Program-made: the position numbers and the translations under genes
Notes under the pieces: generated by a model
Database searches by the model: none
What the model was told of the DNA's origin: nothing
What the model saw: only the letters and a program-made list of their open reading frames with translations
Shown: positions 55,521 to 64,000 of the stretch, one piece after another
Layout: each line of letters starts with the position of its first letter
Numbering within the stretch: the stretch's first letter is position 1
Assembly (NCBI GenBank): GCA_963793845.1
Contig: CAWCBG010000014.1
Coordinates: 62,001-126,000, forward strand
From: CAWCBG01 sp963793845
GTDB lineage: Bacteria > Acidobacteriota > Terriglobia > Terriglobales > Acidobacteriaceae
Direction of reading: 5' to 3'
DNA length: 64,000 bases

Positions 55521-56144
55521 ATGAACTCCGATAAATCCGAATTTCGATTCGATCTCAGCGGAGGAGTTCTCAGCCTTGATTTTGCCAACACTCTTAGTGG
55601 ACGTATCGATCCCGACAAGCGCGCTGATCACCTTGAAAGCTACGACGATCTGGTAGCGTTTGCCCGGCAGTCCAAATTGATCGCAACGGCTGACGCCAAG
55701 CAATTGCTCGCGCAGGCGAGCCGGCGACCGAACGAGATCCGCAGAATCCTCCGCAAGGCAATCGCATTGCGAGAGGCCATCTACCGAGTGTTCTCGGCGC
55801 AGGTCGCAGGCAGGTCTTGCCATGCGGATGACCTGCGCTTGATCGACAGGTTCGCGGCGGAGGCTTTGTCGCATCGCAGGCTGGCGCGCGCCAATGGCGG
55901 ATACCGTTGGAGATGGAACTGGGACGACTCTACTCTGCTGGAACACGTTCTCTGGCCGATCGCCGAATCGGCCGCCGACCTGCTGACTTCAAGCGAACTC
56001 GGTTCCATTCGCGAGTGCGAGGCGGGCGACTGTGCGTGGCTGTTCCTCGACGAGAGCCGCAATCATAGCCGCCGCTGGTGCGATATGAAGGTCTGCGGCA
56101 ATCGCGAGAAAGCCCGTCGGCATTACCGCCGAACCCGCATGTAG
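55521..56144 (+). CDS. CGNR zinc-finger / ABATE-domain regulator
   Basis: Protein of 207 residues from ATG 55521. The ABATE domain opens with LSLDFANTLSGR. The C-terminal CGNR zinc finger has C-x4-C in CEAGDCAWLFLD and then RRWCDMKVCGNREKARRH. These proteins are taken to be transcription regulators. A longer reading from 55455 was not used because it adds residues without family support. Confidence 0.88.
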   Translation: MNSDKSEFRFDLSGGVLSLDFANTLSGRIDPDKRADHLESYDDLVAFARQSKLIATADAKQLLAQASRRPNEIRRILRKAIALREAIYRVFSAQVAGRSCHADDLRLIDRFAAEALSHRRLARANGGYRWRWNWDDSTLLEHVLWPIAESAADLLTSSELGSIRECEAGDCAWLFLDESRNHSRRWCDMKVCGNREKARRHYRRTRM

Positions 56145-56157
56145 GCCGCGATCAAAG

Positions 56158-57156
56158 TCATTCCGCCCTTGGTTCCGGCGTCACCACCCGCTTCAGGAGT
56201 TCGGTGCCGCGTACGACTTCCACCTCGCAGGCCGCGCCGCTCTTCTCCTCGGTGAGCATGCGGTGCAAGTCGTCGACGCTGGCGATGGAATTTCCGGCGA
56301 AGCGAACCATGATGTCATATTCACGCAACCCGGCACGGTGCGCCGGCGAATCGGGCACGATACTCAGCACGAGCAATCCACTCTCCGACGGCAAGTCGTA
56401 ATAGCGGACGATGCGGCGATGAATCGACACGTTCTGTCCGGTCACTCCGATATAGCTGCGGCGAATGCGGCCATCGCGAATCAGGCGCGAAGCCACGAAC
56501 TCCGCCGTGTCAGCGCCTATGGCAAAGCAGATGCCTTGCGCGCCCATGATAGTCGCAGTGTTTACACCAATGACCTGGCCTTGCGAGTCGACCAGCGGTC
56601 CGCCGGAATTGCCCGGATTGAGCGCCGCATCGGTCTGAATCACGCCGTCGATCAGCCGTCCTGAGCGCGAGCGCATGGTGCGACCCAGAGCACTGACTAC
56701 GCCGGCAGTCACCGTATGCTGAAAGCCGAGCGGATTGCCGATGGCGATTACCAATTGTCCGACGGCGAGTTTGCGCGAGCTGCCCAGCGGAACCGAGACG
56801 ACCTCGTGGCCGCCGCGAATCACGGCAAGATCGGTATCTGGATCGTCGCCGACCAGTTCGGCGTGGAAGCGCTCGCCTGCCGGAGTCGAGACCTCGATCG
56901 AGCGCGCTCCGTGAACGACGTGGCTGTTGGTCAGGATGAAACCATCCGGCGTGAACACGAAGCCAGAACCCGTGCCGCCGCCGCGCTGCTGGCGGACCTG
57001 GATGTGCACGACAGTCGGACCAACGCGCTCCACCGAGCCGACTACCGCGCGCGAGTACGCATCCATCAACCCGAGATCGGGATGAACCCCGAGATCGGAC
57101 TGCGAGGATAACGGACCGGGCAAAGTGTCCTGCAGAAAAGTATGAAGGGAATCCAT
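56158..57156 (-). CDS. HtrA/DegP-like trypsin-family protease with PDZ domain
   Basis: Protein of about 332 residues. The catalytic triad is H in ILTNSHVVHG, D in PDTDLAVIRG and S in NPGNSGGPLV. One PDZ domain is near 230-320 (GLLVLSIVPDSPAHRAGLRE). No signal peptide or membrane helix is visible at either possible start (57189 or 57156), so it may act in the cytoplasm, unlike DegP. It ends 13 bases from the convergent CGNR gene. Confidence 0.9.
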   Translation of the reverse strand: MDSLHTFLQDTLPGPLSSQSDLGVHPDLGLMDAYSRAVVGSVERVGPTVVHIQVRQQRGGGTGSGFVFTPDGFILTNSHVVHGARSIEVSTPAGERFHAELVGDDPDTDLAVIRGGHEVVSVPLGSSRKLAVGQLVIAIGNPLGFQHTVTAGVVSALGRTMRSRSGRLIDGVIQTDAALNPGNSGGPLVDSQGQVIGVNTATIMGAQGICFAIGADTAEFVASRLIRDGRIRRSYIGVTGQNVSIHRRIVRYYDLPSESGLLVLSIVPDSPAHRAGLREYDIMVRFAGNSIASVDDLHRMLTEEKSGAACEVEVVRGTELLKRVVTPEPRAE

Positions 57157-57222
57157 AATGCCTCGGTTCATGTGGATGCCGGACACCACGGTTTCGATTC
57201 CGCCGGTCGTCCGCGCCAGAAC

Positions 57223-58110
57223 CTACTGCGCTTGCTTCTGAATTTCGAGGCAGCGGTCGTGCAGTTTGGCGTCGTGCGTCAACCCATCAGCAATGAGGCA
57301 CTCTTTCAAGGCGGTCTGAGGATCGGAGTCCTTCAGCAGCGTGGCCAGCATGATGTGCGGCTGGGGCCAATCGGGCTTGAGTGCGGCTGCTTGTTTCAAC
57401 TCGGCGATCGCCGCCGGAAGATCGTGCTTCTTCTGGTAAACGATCGAGAGCTGGTAATGAACGATGCCATTTCTCGGATCAAGTTTCAGGGCCTCGCGGT
57501 ATTCGGCGATGGCTTCATCGCTCCGGCCCGAGTCGTCCAGCACACTGCCGAGGTTCATGTGGGTATCGGCGCTCTTGGGAGCATACTGCAATGCTGCGCG
57601 ATATTGCTCGATGGCGCCGATGAAGTTTCGCTGGGCATAAAGCAGATTACCCAGATTGTTATGGGCCGTGGCCAGCTTGGGATTCAGCCGGATGGCTTCG
57701 CGGTATTCCGCCGCAGCTCCTGCGATGTCGCCGTTGCGCTTCAACGCCAGTCCCAGATTGTTGTGCGCATCGGCGTTGTTCGGGTTGAGCCGAATCGATT
57801 CCTTCAGTTCCTTAATTGCTTCGCTATAGCCTTGCTTGTCCATCAGCAAGCGGCCAAGTTCATAGTGCGCCTCGGCGTAATTGGGATCGTCCTTGATCGC
57901 GTCACGATATTCCGAGATGGCTTCGTCGATATCGCCGTCTTTCTCATAGGCGAAGCCCTGGCGAAGATGCCGCTCGGCGCTGGCGGGCACTGAGATCGTG
58001 GTCTGCGGAACAGCGGTTGGCGGAGCAGCGGTCTGTGCGACCGCGCTCCAGCCAGCGAGAAGGCACACGCAGAACAATTGCAGCCACTTGTTGGCGCACA
58101 GTGATTTCAT
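57223..58110 (-). CDS. Exported TPR-repeat protein
   Basis: Protein of 295 residues with a signal peptide (about 1-27, ending SAVAQT). At least six TPR units follow in close order (AISEYRDAIKDDPNYAEAHYELG, read in parts; AIKELKESIRLNPNNADAHNN; AAAEYREAIRLNPKLATAHNN). It should be a periplasmic scaffold. It lies on the same strand as the HtrA-like gene, 67 bases upstream, and may be co-transcribed with it. Confidence 0.92.
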   Translation of the reverse strand: MKSLCANKWLQLFCVCLLAGWSAVAQTAAPPTAVPQTTISVPASAERHLRQGFAYEKDGDIDEAISEYRDAIKDDPNYAEAHYELGRLLMDKQGYSEAIKELKESIRLNPNNADAHNNLGLALKRNGDIAGAAAEYREAIRLNPKLATAHNNLGNLLYAQRNFIGAIEQYRAALQYAPKSADTHMNLGSVLDDSGRSDEAIAEYREALKLDPRNGIVHYQLSIVYQKKHDLPAAIAELKQAAALKPDWPQPHIMLATLLKDSDPQTALKECLIADGLTHDAKLHDRCLEIQKQAQ

Positions 58111-58168
58111 GAGTCCGGCTTTATCGAGTATAGCGCTCTCAGCCGGAGCATTTGCGTCGGTATCGGCT

Positions 58169-58774
58169 TCATCGCTCAGGTGCGTCGCCGAGGCGCAGAA
58201 GCTCGCGGAGTTCGGCGCTGCTTTTCATCTTCCACAGCCGGCTGTGATTCTCCAGGCTGCAGAAGCTGCGGCTGTGCATGCGGTCGAGGTAAAGCGTTCC
58301 GTGCAGGTGATCGATCTCGTGCTGCAGGATGCGCGCGTACCAGCCGGAAGCCTCGATCACGCGCGGTGTTCCGAACTCATCCAGGCATTCGACTCTGACG
58401 CGGTGCGCTCGCGGAACTATGGCGGTGAATCCCGGAACGCTGAGACATCCCTCGAAGAACTCCACGTCAGCCGGCGATTGCAGATGCAGGATGGGATTGA
58501 CGATCACGTGAAAGGGAATCGGCTGACGCTCGCGCTCGGCGAGTTGTTCTGCGGTCATTGCGGCGAAGTATTCCTGCTTGTCTTCGATCACCGCGAGCTG
58601 CAGCGGCGATCCGACTTGCGGAGCGGCAAGTCCGACGCCAGGCGCATCGTTCATGGTCTCGCGCATGTGCTGGATCAGTTGCCCGATCTCGGCGCTGCCG
58701 AGTTCTTCCGTGGTCAGAGGCCGCGCGCGCTGGCGCAGAACCAGTTCGCCGGCGCTGCAGATCTTCAATCGCAT
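58169..58774 (-). CDS. def: Peptide deformylase
   Basis: Protein of 201 residues with the three motifs GVGLAAPQ (46-53), EGCLS (108-112) and HEIDH (152-156). Cys110, His152 and His156 bind the metal. It removes the formyl group from new proteins. The 20-residue stretch between motifs 1 and 2 is longer than in E. coli, as in several other phyla. No fmt gene is adjacent. Confidence 0.96.
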   Translation of the reverse strand: MRLKICSAGELVLRQRARPLTTEELGSAEIGQLIQHMRETMNDAPGVGLAAPQVGSPLQLAVIEDKQEYFAAMTAEQLAERERQPIPFHVIVNPILHLQSPADVEFFEGCLSVPGFTAIVPRAHRVRVECLDEFGTPRVIEASGWYARILQHEIDHLHGTLYLDRMHSRSFCSLENHSRLWKMKSSAELRELLRLGDAPER

Positions 58775-58818
58775 TCTTCGATTCTATGAAGGAATTTTTG
58801 CGCCGCCAAATCACAGGT

Positions 58819-58880
58819 AAAAAAAAGCCCGCGCCGCCGGAGATGCCGGACCAATCCTGGCATCTGCGAGAGCGCGGGTT
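58819..58880 (-). terminator. Terminator after the S53 peptidase gene
   Basis: On the minus strand CCCGCGC pairs with GCGCGGG around an inner CAGATGCC/GGCATCT hairpin, followed by eight T residues. It lies about 20 bases past the stop. Confidence 0.8.
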
Positions 58881-58900
58881 GTCACCTTCCGACCGATCCG

Positions 58901-60496
58901 TTACTTGGCCTTCGCGGCCTTGGTGCCGGTAAGCACCGAAGCGATTGCGGTTCCATCGGGCGTACCAAGCCCGGTGGCAGCGTCGTAGCCGGTGCCTGCG
59001 CTGTACGGCTTGCCCGGCGCGCCATTGCTGCCGGCCGTCACGTCGTGGAAGCCTTTGGGAAACGAGGCATACAACGTGGGATGTACGAAGCCCACCGGCT
59101 TTCCGCCAGACTGGTTGACGCGCGCCAGCAGGCCCGACCACAACGGCGCAACCGCGCTGGTGCCGCCGATGACGGTGTTCACCCCGTCTACTCGAACCTG
59201 GTAGCCGGTCTCTGGATCGGCATCGCCGGAAACGTCGGGCACGACGCGTCCCGGGTTTCCCTGGCTGTTCTTGGGCAGCTTCAGCTTCGACTGGTAGTCG
59301 GGAACGGGGAAAACGCTGCTCACGCCGCCGCCGCCGGCACCTTCGCCGTTCGCCAGCTCGTTCCACACGGTCTCCACCGGTTTGCCGGCAACCACTTTCA
59401 AGTTGGTTCCGCCGCAGGACAGAACGTATGGGCTGGAACCGGGAAAGTCCACGTGCAGCGCGCCGTCATTGACGCCATCGCTGGAGCCATCGTCGCCTGC
59501 CGCAGCACACACCGTCACGCCCAGAGTGGCGGCATCCTGGAAGGCGGCATTAAAAGCGGTCAGCGACTGTGCCGTCCAACTCGACTCCGGTCCGCCCCAG
59601 CTGATGGAGACGATCGAAGGATTGTTATTGTCGTCATGTACCGCGGCGTTGATCGCGTCCAGGAATCCCTGGTCGGTATTGGGAGCGAAATAAACGACAA
59701 TCTTGGCGCCATTCGCGGTAGCGCCGACCACCTCGATATCGAGCAGGACCTCGCCGTCCGCGCCATTCGGGCCGTCAGGTTTGTTCGTGCCTCCATCCAC
59801 GGAAACCGCTTTCACGCTGGGCGTCTTGAGACCGAGCGCCTTGAAGTAAGTCTTCAGGTCGGTGGTCTTGTAGCCGCCACCCAGTTCGATGATGGCGACG
59901 CACTCGCCCGTTCCATCGGCCGAAGTGGGAAAGTTGTAGGCTTGCGCTACCTGCACCGGCGTGAAGCCACCCGGCGCGGCATGCGCGGTGAAGCCGCTCC
60001 GCTTCTGGCGGAAGTGCGGTTTGGCCACCGGACGGTCATCCAGTCCGAAGACGCCGACCACGATGTTTTCGAGCTCGGCCGGAACATGGATCGTTCCGGT
60101 GCGTCCACGATAGGTGACGGCGCCGTGCTGGAATTCCCGCAGGTCCACCTGCAGCGCCTTGCTGAAAGCTCCGACCGTGCCGCTGAGCTTGACCATGCGG
60201 CTGGTGTGGTGAACCGCGGCTACGGCCAGGCCGTAGTCATGGGCGAAGGCTTCGACCTTGGCGATGTCCGCGTCACTGGCGCCATAGGTGGTGTGGTATT
60301 GCGCGCGCTTGAGGTAAGTACGGCTGGCCACCGAAGCGGCCATGGCAGTTTTTCCGTCGGCGGCATGTGGATCTTTCGGGCGGCGCAATTGCAGGGATAC
60401 GCTGATCACCTGATCGGGATTGGCGGTAGCCAGCACGGTGGCGCCGGGAAGAGGGACTTTTTCGCTGCCCGGAACGGGCAAAAATTGGTCAGCCAT
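58901..60496 (-). CDS. S53-family serine-carboxyl peptidase (kumamolisin/sedolisin-like)
   Basis: Protein of 531 residues from ATG 60496 (AAAGGAG upstream). A pro-domain (about 1-180) is followed by the catalytic domain, with Glu and Asp in DGEVLLDIEVVGA, an oxyanion Asp region and the serine in GGTSAVAPLW. A calcium site is expected near the end (DVTAGSNG, GYDAATGLGTPDG). Such enzymes work at low pH, which suits acid-tolerant bacteria. No classical signal peptide is visible; the reading from 60586 does not create one. Confidence 0.94.
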   Translation of the reverse strand: MADQFLPVPGSEKVPLPGATVLATANPDQVISVSLQLRRPKDPHAADGKTAMAASVASRTYLKRAQYHTTYGASDADIAKVEAFAHDYGLAVAAVHHTSRMVKLSGTVGAFSKALQVDLREFQHGAVTYRGRTGTIHVPAELENIVVGVFGLDDRPVAKPHFRQKRSGFTAHAAPGGFTPVQVAQAYNFPTSADGTGECVAIIELGGGYKTTDLKTYFKALGLKTPSVKAVSVDGGTNKPDGPNGADGEVLLDIEVVGATANGAKIVVYFAPNTDQGFLDAINAAVHDDNNNPSIVSISWGGPESSWTAQSLTAFNAAFQDAATLGVTVCAAAGDDGSSDGVNDGALHVDFPGSSPYVLSCGGTNLKVVAGKPVETVWNELANGEGAGGGGVSSVFPVPDYQSKLKLPKNSQGNPGRVVPDVSGDADPETGYQVRVDGVNTVIGGTSAVAPLWSGLLARVNQSGGKPVGFVHPTLYASFPKGFHDVTAGSNGAPGKPYSAGTGYDAATGLGTPDGTAIASVLTGTKAAKAK

Positions 60497-61289
60497 GAGA
60501 GGCTCCTTTGTCTCGAATCGAACGGTAAGAGTTATGGGTGCCTGGAACGGGACCCCGCGAGGGCTATCAGGCCCGGAACTCGACAAGCGGCGGCCCGAAG
60601 TTTAGCACATCCGCACCGATAGTGAATGGGCGGCGTTGATCGTTACATCGATTCGTCTACGGCCAAAAATCGCTTGCTGGGCTGCGGTGAAACTGGCGTC
60701 GGAGTTCTCCCGGCTGTCGCAGCGCGCGGGAGCGAGCATGGTTCGTCCGACGGGCTCGTCGTGTTTAGTAAACAGTAATATTCCAGCGCCAGTCTCGGGC
60801 TCGCCTGGCTGGGACAAAATATTACTCGAAGGTAATACCCCTCCCCCCACCCCTATTCCCTGAAATCAATAACTTGGCGAAAAATTTCTCGCAAAATATT
60901 CCATCTAAATGAGTTAGAGGTCAAAATATTCATTCCATTGGAGTTAGGAGGCGATAGTTGCGAAGTATCGCAACCATCGGGGAACCTGCCTTAACCAGTT
61001 GGATAACCTGATCGAAGCGGCTGAGATTGTCAAAGAACCGGATCAAGCGCCGCCAATCCGGCGGTCGCTAAAGACGGTGCAAGAGACAAACACAACTCTC
61101 CGTAGACCTCTGAACTATCGTTCGCGCGTGAGGCAAGCGAAGTCAAGAAAATTCAGCCCATAATTGAGAGAGCAGTTCCAAAACGGGAAGGGCCATCTTG
61201 ATGACGGAAACCCAAATGATTTCGACGAGAGAATCGCAGACACGTGTGAAGTCGGCTTGGCTGGCTGACCGAGTTCGATCGCCCACTCC
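60497..61289. other. Long intergenic region, no gene recognised
   Basis: About 790 bases. A short near-perfect hairpin GTTGCGA-AGTA-TCGCAAC is at 60957-60974, extended by GAT/ATC outside one mismatch. The part 60860-60950 is AT-rich against its surroundings (AAAATATTCC, CAAAATATTC) and may be an upstream control region for the S53 gene. Nothing else is supported. Confidence 0.5.
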
Positions 61290-62768
61290 TTACGGGTATG
61301 CCGCCGCTAGCTCGAAACTAACGTTTATTGTCGTCTCAACTTCAACCGGCTCGCCGTTGAGCGAGTATGGCTTGTACTTCCACTGCTTCACTGCGTCCAT
61401 GGCCGCAGGCGCAAGCATAGGATGGCCACTCACAAGCGAAAGAGACTCTATCGAACCATCCTTGCCGATCAACACCTGCAATACTACAGTCCCCTGGATG
61501 CGCGCCTGGCGAGCGAGTGGCGGGTAAACAGGTCGAACTTGTTGGAGTAACAAGCCCTGCGACACTCCCTCGGTTATCTTAACCATCTGCGGATTTGCGC
61601 TCTCGCCTGGTTTCCAGCTCTCTAAGGCCAACAGCGCGGCCATAGGGGGCGGGGCTGGGATTGGAGGGAAAAGCGACAACGCGTTTCCAGGGCTTTTCCC
61701 TGACTCCGCTTTCTTCGCAGCCATCGTCTTATCGACCCATTCGTTAGCAGCTTTCAGGTCAGCGGCGCGTGCCGTGGGACTGTCGCATTCGTAATCCGCG
61801 CGTTCCCGGTACATAAGGTTCAAATAAGCCATTGCGTCGCCGAAATCGGGCCGCAGCTTGACAGCCTTCGAGAGCGCAGCGATACCCTCTTCAACCTTGT
61901 CCTTATTGGCAGTTCGAATCTGGGTACATGCAGGTCCGGCCATCATGGTATCTGTAGGTTTGAGTCCGTCGCTGGCTCGAATGTCCATGCGCAAATTGTA
62001 GGCAATAGTCCAGTCAACTGCCCCTTGATCGTAGAGAACATCGGGATCATTAGGATTAGCTGCAACGGCTCGCTGAGTGTAGACGCGAGCCTCATCGAAT
62101 CTCTTCATGGCAAGCAGCATGACGGCGAAATTTCTTGGATCCGCCTCGAAGGATGACTTATCGCTCGCAATTGCTCGGTCGGCGACCTCGTATCGAGTCA
62201 CCTTCCAGCCATCGAAGTTCGTCGCCAGGGCCTCACGCGCCAGAATAGGCAGATCCTGCTCACGCTTGGCGGGTATGGTCCCACCGTAGAGGGCTAAGAT
62301 CAGCACATTGGAGCCGCTCGCTGCGAAGAGCCGCGCGCCGTTTGCCCCGCTCTGCAGGATGGCTCGGTCCCCAAGACCGGGGACCTCCTTGTCGGTGCTG
62401 CCCGGCTCAGGCTTCAATGATTCAAGCGCATTGGGGGGTTCGGGGTAGGCGATAGTGACTACCAAGGTAAGACGAGCTTCCGCCTGATATTGCTTGAGAT
62501 TCTCCTCGAAGGTTCCAGCCTTAGGAACTCGTGCAAAAATACAAGTGTGCAAGTGGTCCTTATCTGCCTTAGCGAGGAACACCACAACTACTCCGGGCCC
62601 GCGCAACGTCGCCGCGATCTCAATAGGATTGAGCGCTGAGCACGCATCGATCGCAACCGCAGGAAGGCTGGAGAGTACGAGAAGGAGTAATACAGGTCTG
62701 TACAAGTTAGACCTCAATCCGGAGCTTCCGGCTTCCTGCGAAGGGACATCGGAGTTGATCCGCAGCAC
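61290..62768 (-). CDS. Exported TPR protein with C-terminal TonB domain
   Basis: Protein of 492 residues (GTG start). The hydrophobic N-terminal segment (YRPVLLLLVLSSLPAVAIDA) is a signal or anchor. The middle has TPR-like pairs (FDEARVYTQRAVAANPNDPD, AALSKAVKLRPDFGDA). The last 90 residues are a TonB C-terminal domain (VYPPLARQARIQGTVVLQVL, AAMDAVKQWKYKPY). It lacks the usual single helix plus Pro-rich spacer of energy-transducing TonB, so it may bind outer-membrane receptors or act as a periplasmic sensor instead. Confidence 0.88.
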   Translation of the reverse strand: MLRINSDVPSQEAGSSGLRSNLYRPVLLLLVLSSLPAVAIDACSALNPIEIAATLRGPGVVVVFLAKADKDHLHTCIFARVPKAGTFEENLKQYQAEARLTLVVTIAYPEPPNALESLKPEPGSTDKEVPGLGDRAILQSGANGARLFAASGSNVLILALYGGTIPAKREQDLPILAREALATNFDGWKVTRYEVADRAIASDKSSFEADPRNFAVMLLAMKRFDEARVYTQRAVAANPNDPDVLYDQGAVDWTIAYNLRMDIRASDGLKPTDTMMAGPACTQIRTANKDKVEEGIAALSKAVKLRPDFGDAMAYLNLMYRERADYECDSPTARAADLKAANEWVDKTMAAKKAESGKSPGNALSLFPPIPAPPPMAALLALESWKPGESANPQMVKITEGVSQGLLLQQVRPVYPPLARQARIQGTVVLQVLIGKDGSIESLSLVSGHPMLAPAAMDAVKQWKYKPYSLNGEPVEVETTINVSFELAAAYP

Positions 62769-62903
62769 TCTACACCGGATTCGTGTCGCTGTCTGTAGGC
62801 AGAAGGTGGTGTTGGTAAGGAGTTAAACCCATGGCCACGTGCCTCTATAGCGCAACACTTAGCAGAAGCGAAGACAGTAGCCCGCGCGGTATGCTAATTG
62901 ACC

Positions 62904-63451
62904 ATGACCGTAATGATTTCTATGCTGCGCGGCGTGAATGTCGGCGGCAATAACCTGATCAAGATGGAGGCGCTGCGGGCGCTCTATGAGTCGCTCGAGC
63001 TGCGCGATGCGCAGACGTATGTGCAGAGCGGCAACATCGTCTTCCGCACCAAAGAGCGTAATGGGGCCACGGTGGGGAAGCGCATTGAGGACGCCATCGA
63101 GAAAAAGCTCGGCTTTCGTCCGGACGTGATGCTTCGCACCACGGCGGAGCTGAGAGAGGTGGTGGCGCGAAACCCGTTTGCCAAGCGCGCCGGCATCGAG
63201 CCGGGCAAGCTGCTGGTGGTGTTTCTGGCGACCGAGCCCAGTGCGGAGGTTCGCGCGGATGTACTAAAGATCAAGGCCGGCCCGGAAGAGGTGCACTGCG
63301 ATGGCCGCGAGCTCTATATCTACTTTCCGGATGGCCAGGGACGTTCGAAGTTGCCCCCGCTGCTCGACAAGGTGCTGAAGAAGAAAGGCACGGGCAGGAA
63401 CTGGAACACCGTCACAAGCTGCTGGAGATGGCGGAAGAGTTGGAAGGATGA
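62904..63451 (+). CDS. DUF1697 family protein (frameshifted at C-terminus)
   Basis: Protein of about 182 residues. SMLRGVNVGGNN, AQTYVQSGNIVF and KKKGTGRNWNT are DUF1697 hallmarks. After that last motif the frame becomes unlike the family and runs to 63509. The neighbouring frame reads KLLEMAEELEG and stops at 63451, as expected, so one base is missing near 63413-63416. The ATG at 62904 is preferred over the TTG at 62898. The function of the family is unknown. Confidence 0.87.
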
Positions 63452-64000
63452 AGGGGAAGCTTGGCACTGCGTGCAGCGCGAATTGCGAATGAATAGGATG
63501 GAAGATTGAGGGAGTGTTTCTGGGTGGGGTGAAACGTGGGCTTAAATATGTGTGCGCTTGGTATGAATTGGAATGCACGAATAACGCGGAGCGGTGGTGC
63601 GGGTTGAGCGGGGCGCAAGCGGGGTAGTGGTGCGAAAAATGAAGGAAGCCGCGGAACGGCTACACAGTGTCATTCCCATCGTAAGGCGGCGGGTTGTGGA
63701 TGGTTGCCTGCCTTCCTTCGCACGGGTTATGTGCCGCCGCTACGCGGCTCGAGAGTTTAAAATGGATATTCACGGGGGCTCGCGCCGCGGGCTAAAAGCA
63801 CGCCGCTGCTACGCAGCTCATGCGATCGCAGGTCGAAGACTAGGCTCGAACCGTGCCAATGTCGTTTCGCGGCTCGGGACATTGCTCGTCTGCAAACGAA
63901 CTGCGCAGCGGTGACGCTAGTTGAGCGCGGGGTCCGAAAACTCAGACAAGCAAACTGGATTCAGGATGCGCGGCATGCAGCAGCGCCAATGCTAATTGGC
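63452..64000. other. Non-coding end of window with GC-rich repeat traces
   Basis: Open frames here have no protein-like composition. GCCGCTACGCGGC near 63733 and CGCCGCTGCTACGCAGC near 63801 are short palindromic pieces of the kind scattered between acidobacterial genes. No gene or RNA is supported. Confidence 0.5.

Noticed and set aside
59045..60622. Open frame of 525 codons on the plus strand
   Set aside because: Antisense to the S53 peptidase, which has all catalytic motifs.
63594..63914. Possible gene of 106 codons at the window end
   Set aside because: Composition follows GC-rich palindromic repeats and there is no ribosome site or family likeness.

Overview
The window looks like a chromosomal segment of an Acidobacteriota (Terriglobia/Koribacter-like) bacterium. 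The supporting signs are GC-rich coding sequence, an Oar-like TonB-dependent receptor with an N-terminal CarboxypepD_reg domain, FecR/DUF3352 anti-sigma hybrids, GC-rich dispersed intergenic repeats, a BlaI/M56 pair, an HpnI-like hopanoid glycosyltransferase and TonB-C/TPR secreted proteins. The lineage is inferred from gene content only; no rRNA or tRNA gene was recognised. No insertion sequence, prophage or CRISPR array was found.

Layout. 0-4.8 kb (minus strand): an ECF sigma factor, a zinc-finger/FecR/DUF3352 anti-sigma-like protein and an ABC-2 exporter (ATPase plus permease) form one tightly coupled operon. 4.9-14.7 kb: an envelope-lipid and glycan island with an HpnI-like glycosyltransferase, a UDP-sulfoquinovose synthase-like enzyme, a membrane-anchored methyltransferase, an ArnT-like transferase, AsnB, a pair of ArnE/ArnF-like four-helix flippase subunits and a MacB-like permease. 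14.7-26.5 kb: a redox island. On the minus strand are a GMC oxidoreductase, an orphan 143-residue protein, a protein with two four-helix membrane repeats plus a catalase-like region, a two-haem cytochrome and a one-haem cytochrome. Divergent from these are two paralogous large two-haem cytochromes on the plus strand. This is the best candidate for an undescribed system.

26.5-45.5 kb is mixed housekeeping and accessory sequence: a DegT aminotransferase, a PuuD-like membrane protein, hfq-hflX, a VapBC pair, lipA, a B12-binding radical SAM protein, a YtxH protein, BlaI-M56, a histone-H1-like protein, a LysM lytic transglycosylase, a ribbon-helix-helix pair with an internal 45-bp duplication, a trans-sulfuration enzyme, a DUF433/DUF5615 pair, MscL with a zinc ribbon, and a second ECF sigma/anti-sigma operon followed by a secreted protein. 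45.5-64 kb: the TonB-dependent receptor, an isoaspartyl peptidase, rapZ, a non-coding block with a strong hairpin and a 139-bp tandem repeat, a hybrid histidine kinase, a bactofilin-like protein, a CGNR regulator, an HtrA-like protease, a TPR protein, peptide deformylase, an S53 peptidase, a TonB-C/TPR protein and a DUF1697 protein.

Nine otherwise intact genes each carry one apparent single-base frameshift (near 2.5, 7.9, 18.2, 19.6, 25.9, 26.8, 28.05, 44.07 and 63.4 kb). The spread over unrelated families, often beside short homopolymers, points more to sequence error than to gene decay. These genes are therefore annotated over their full reconstructed span.
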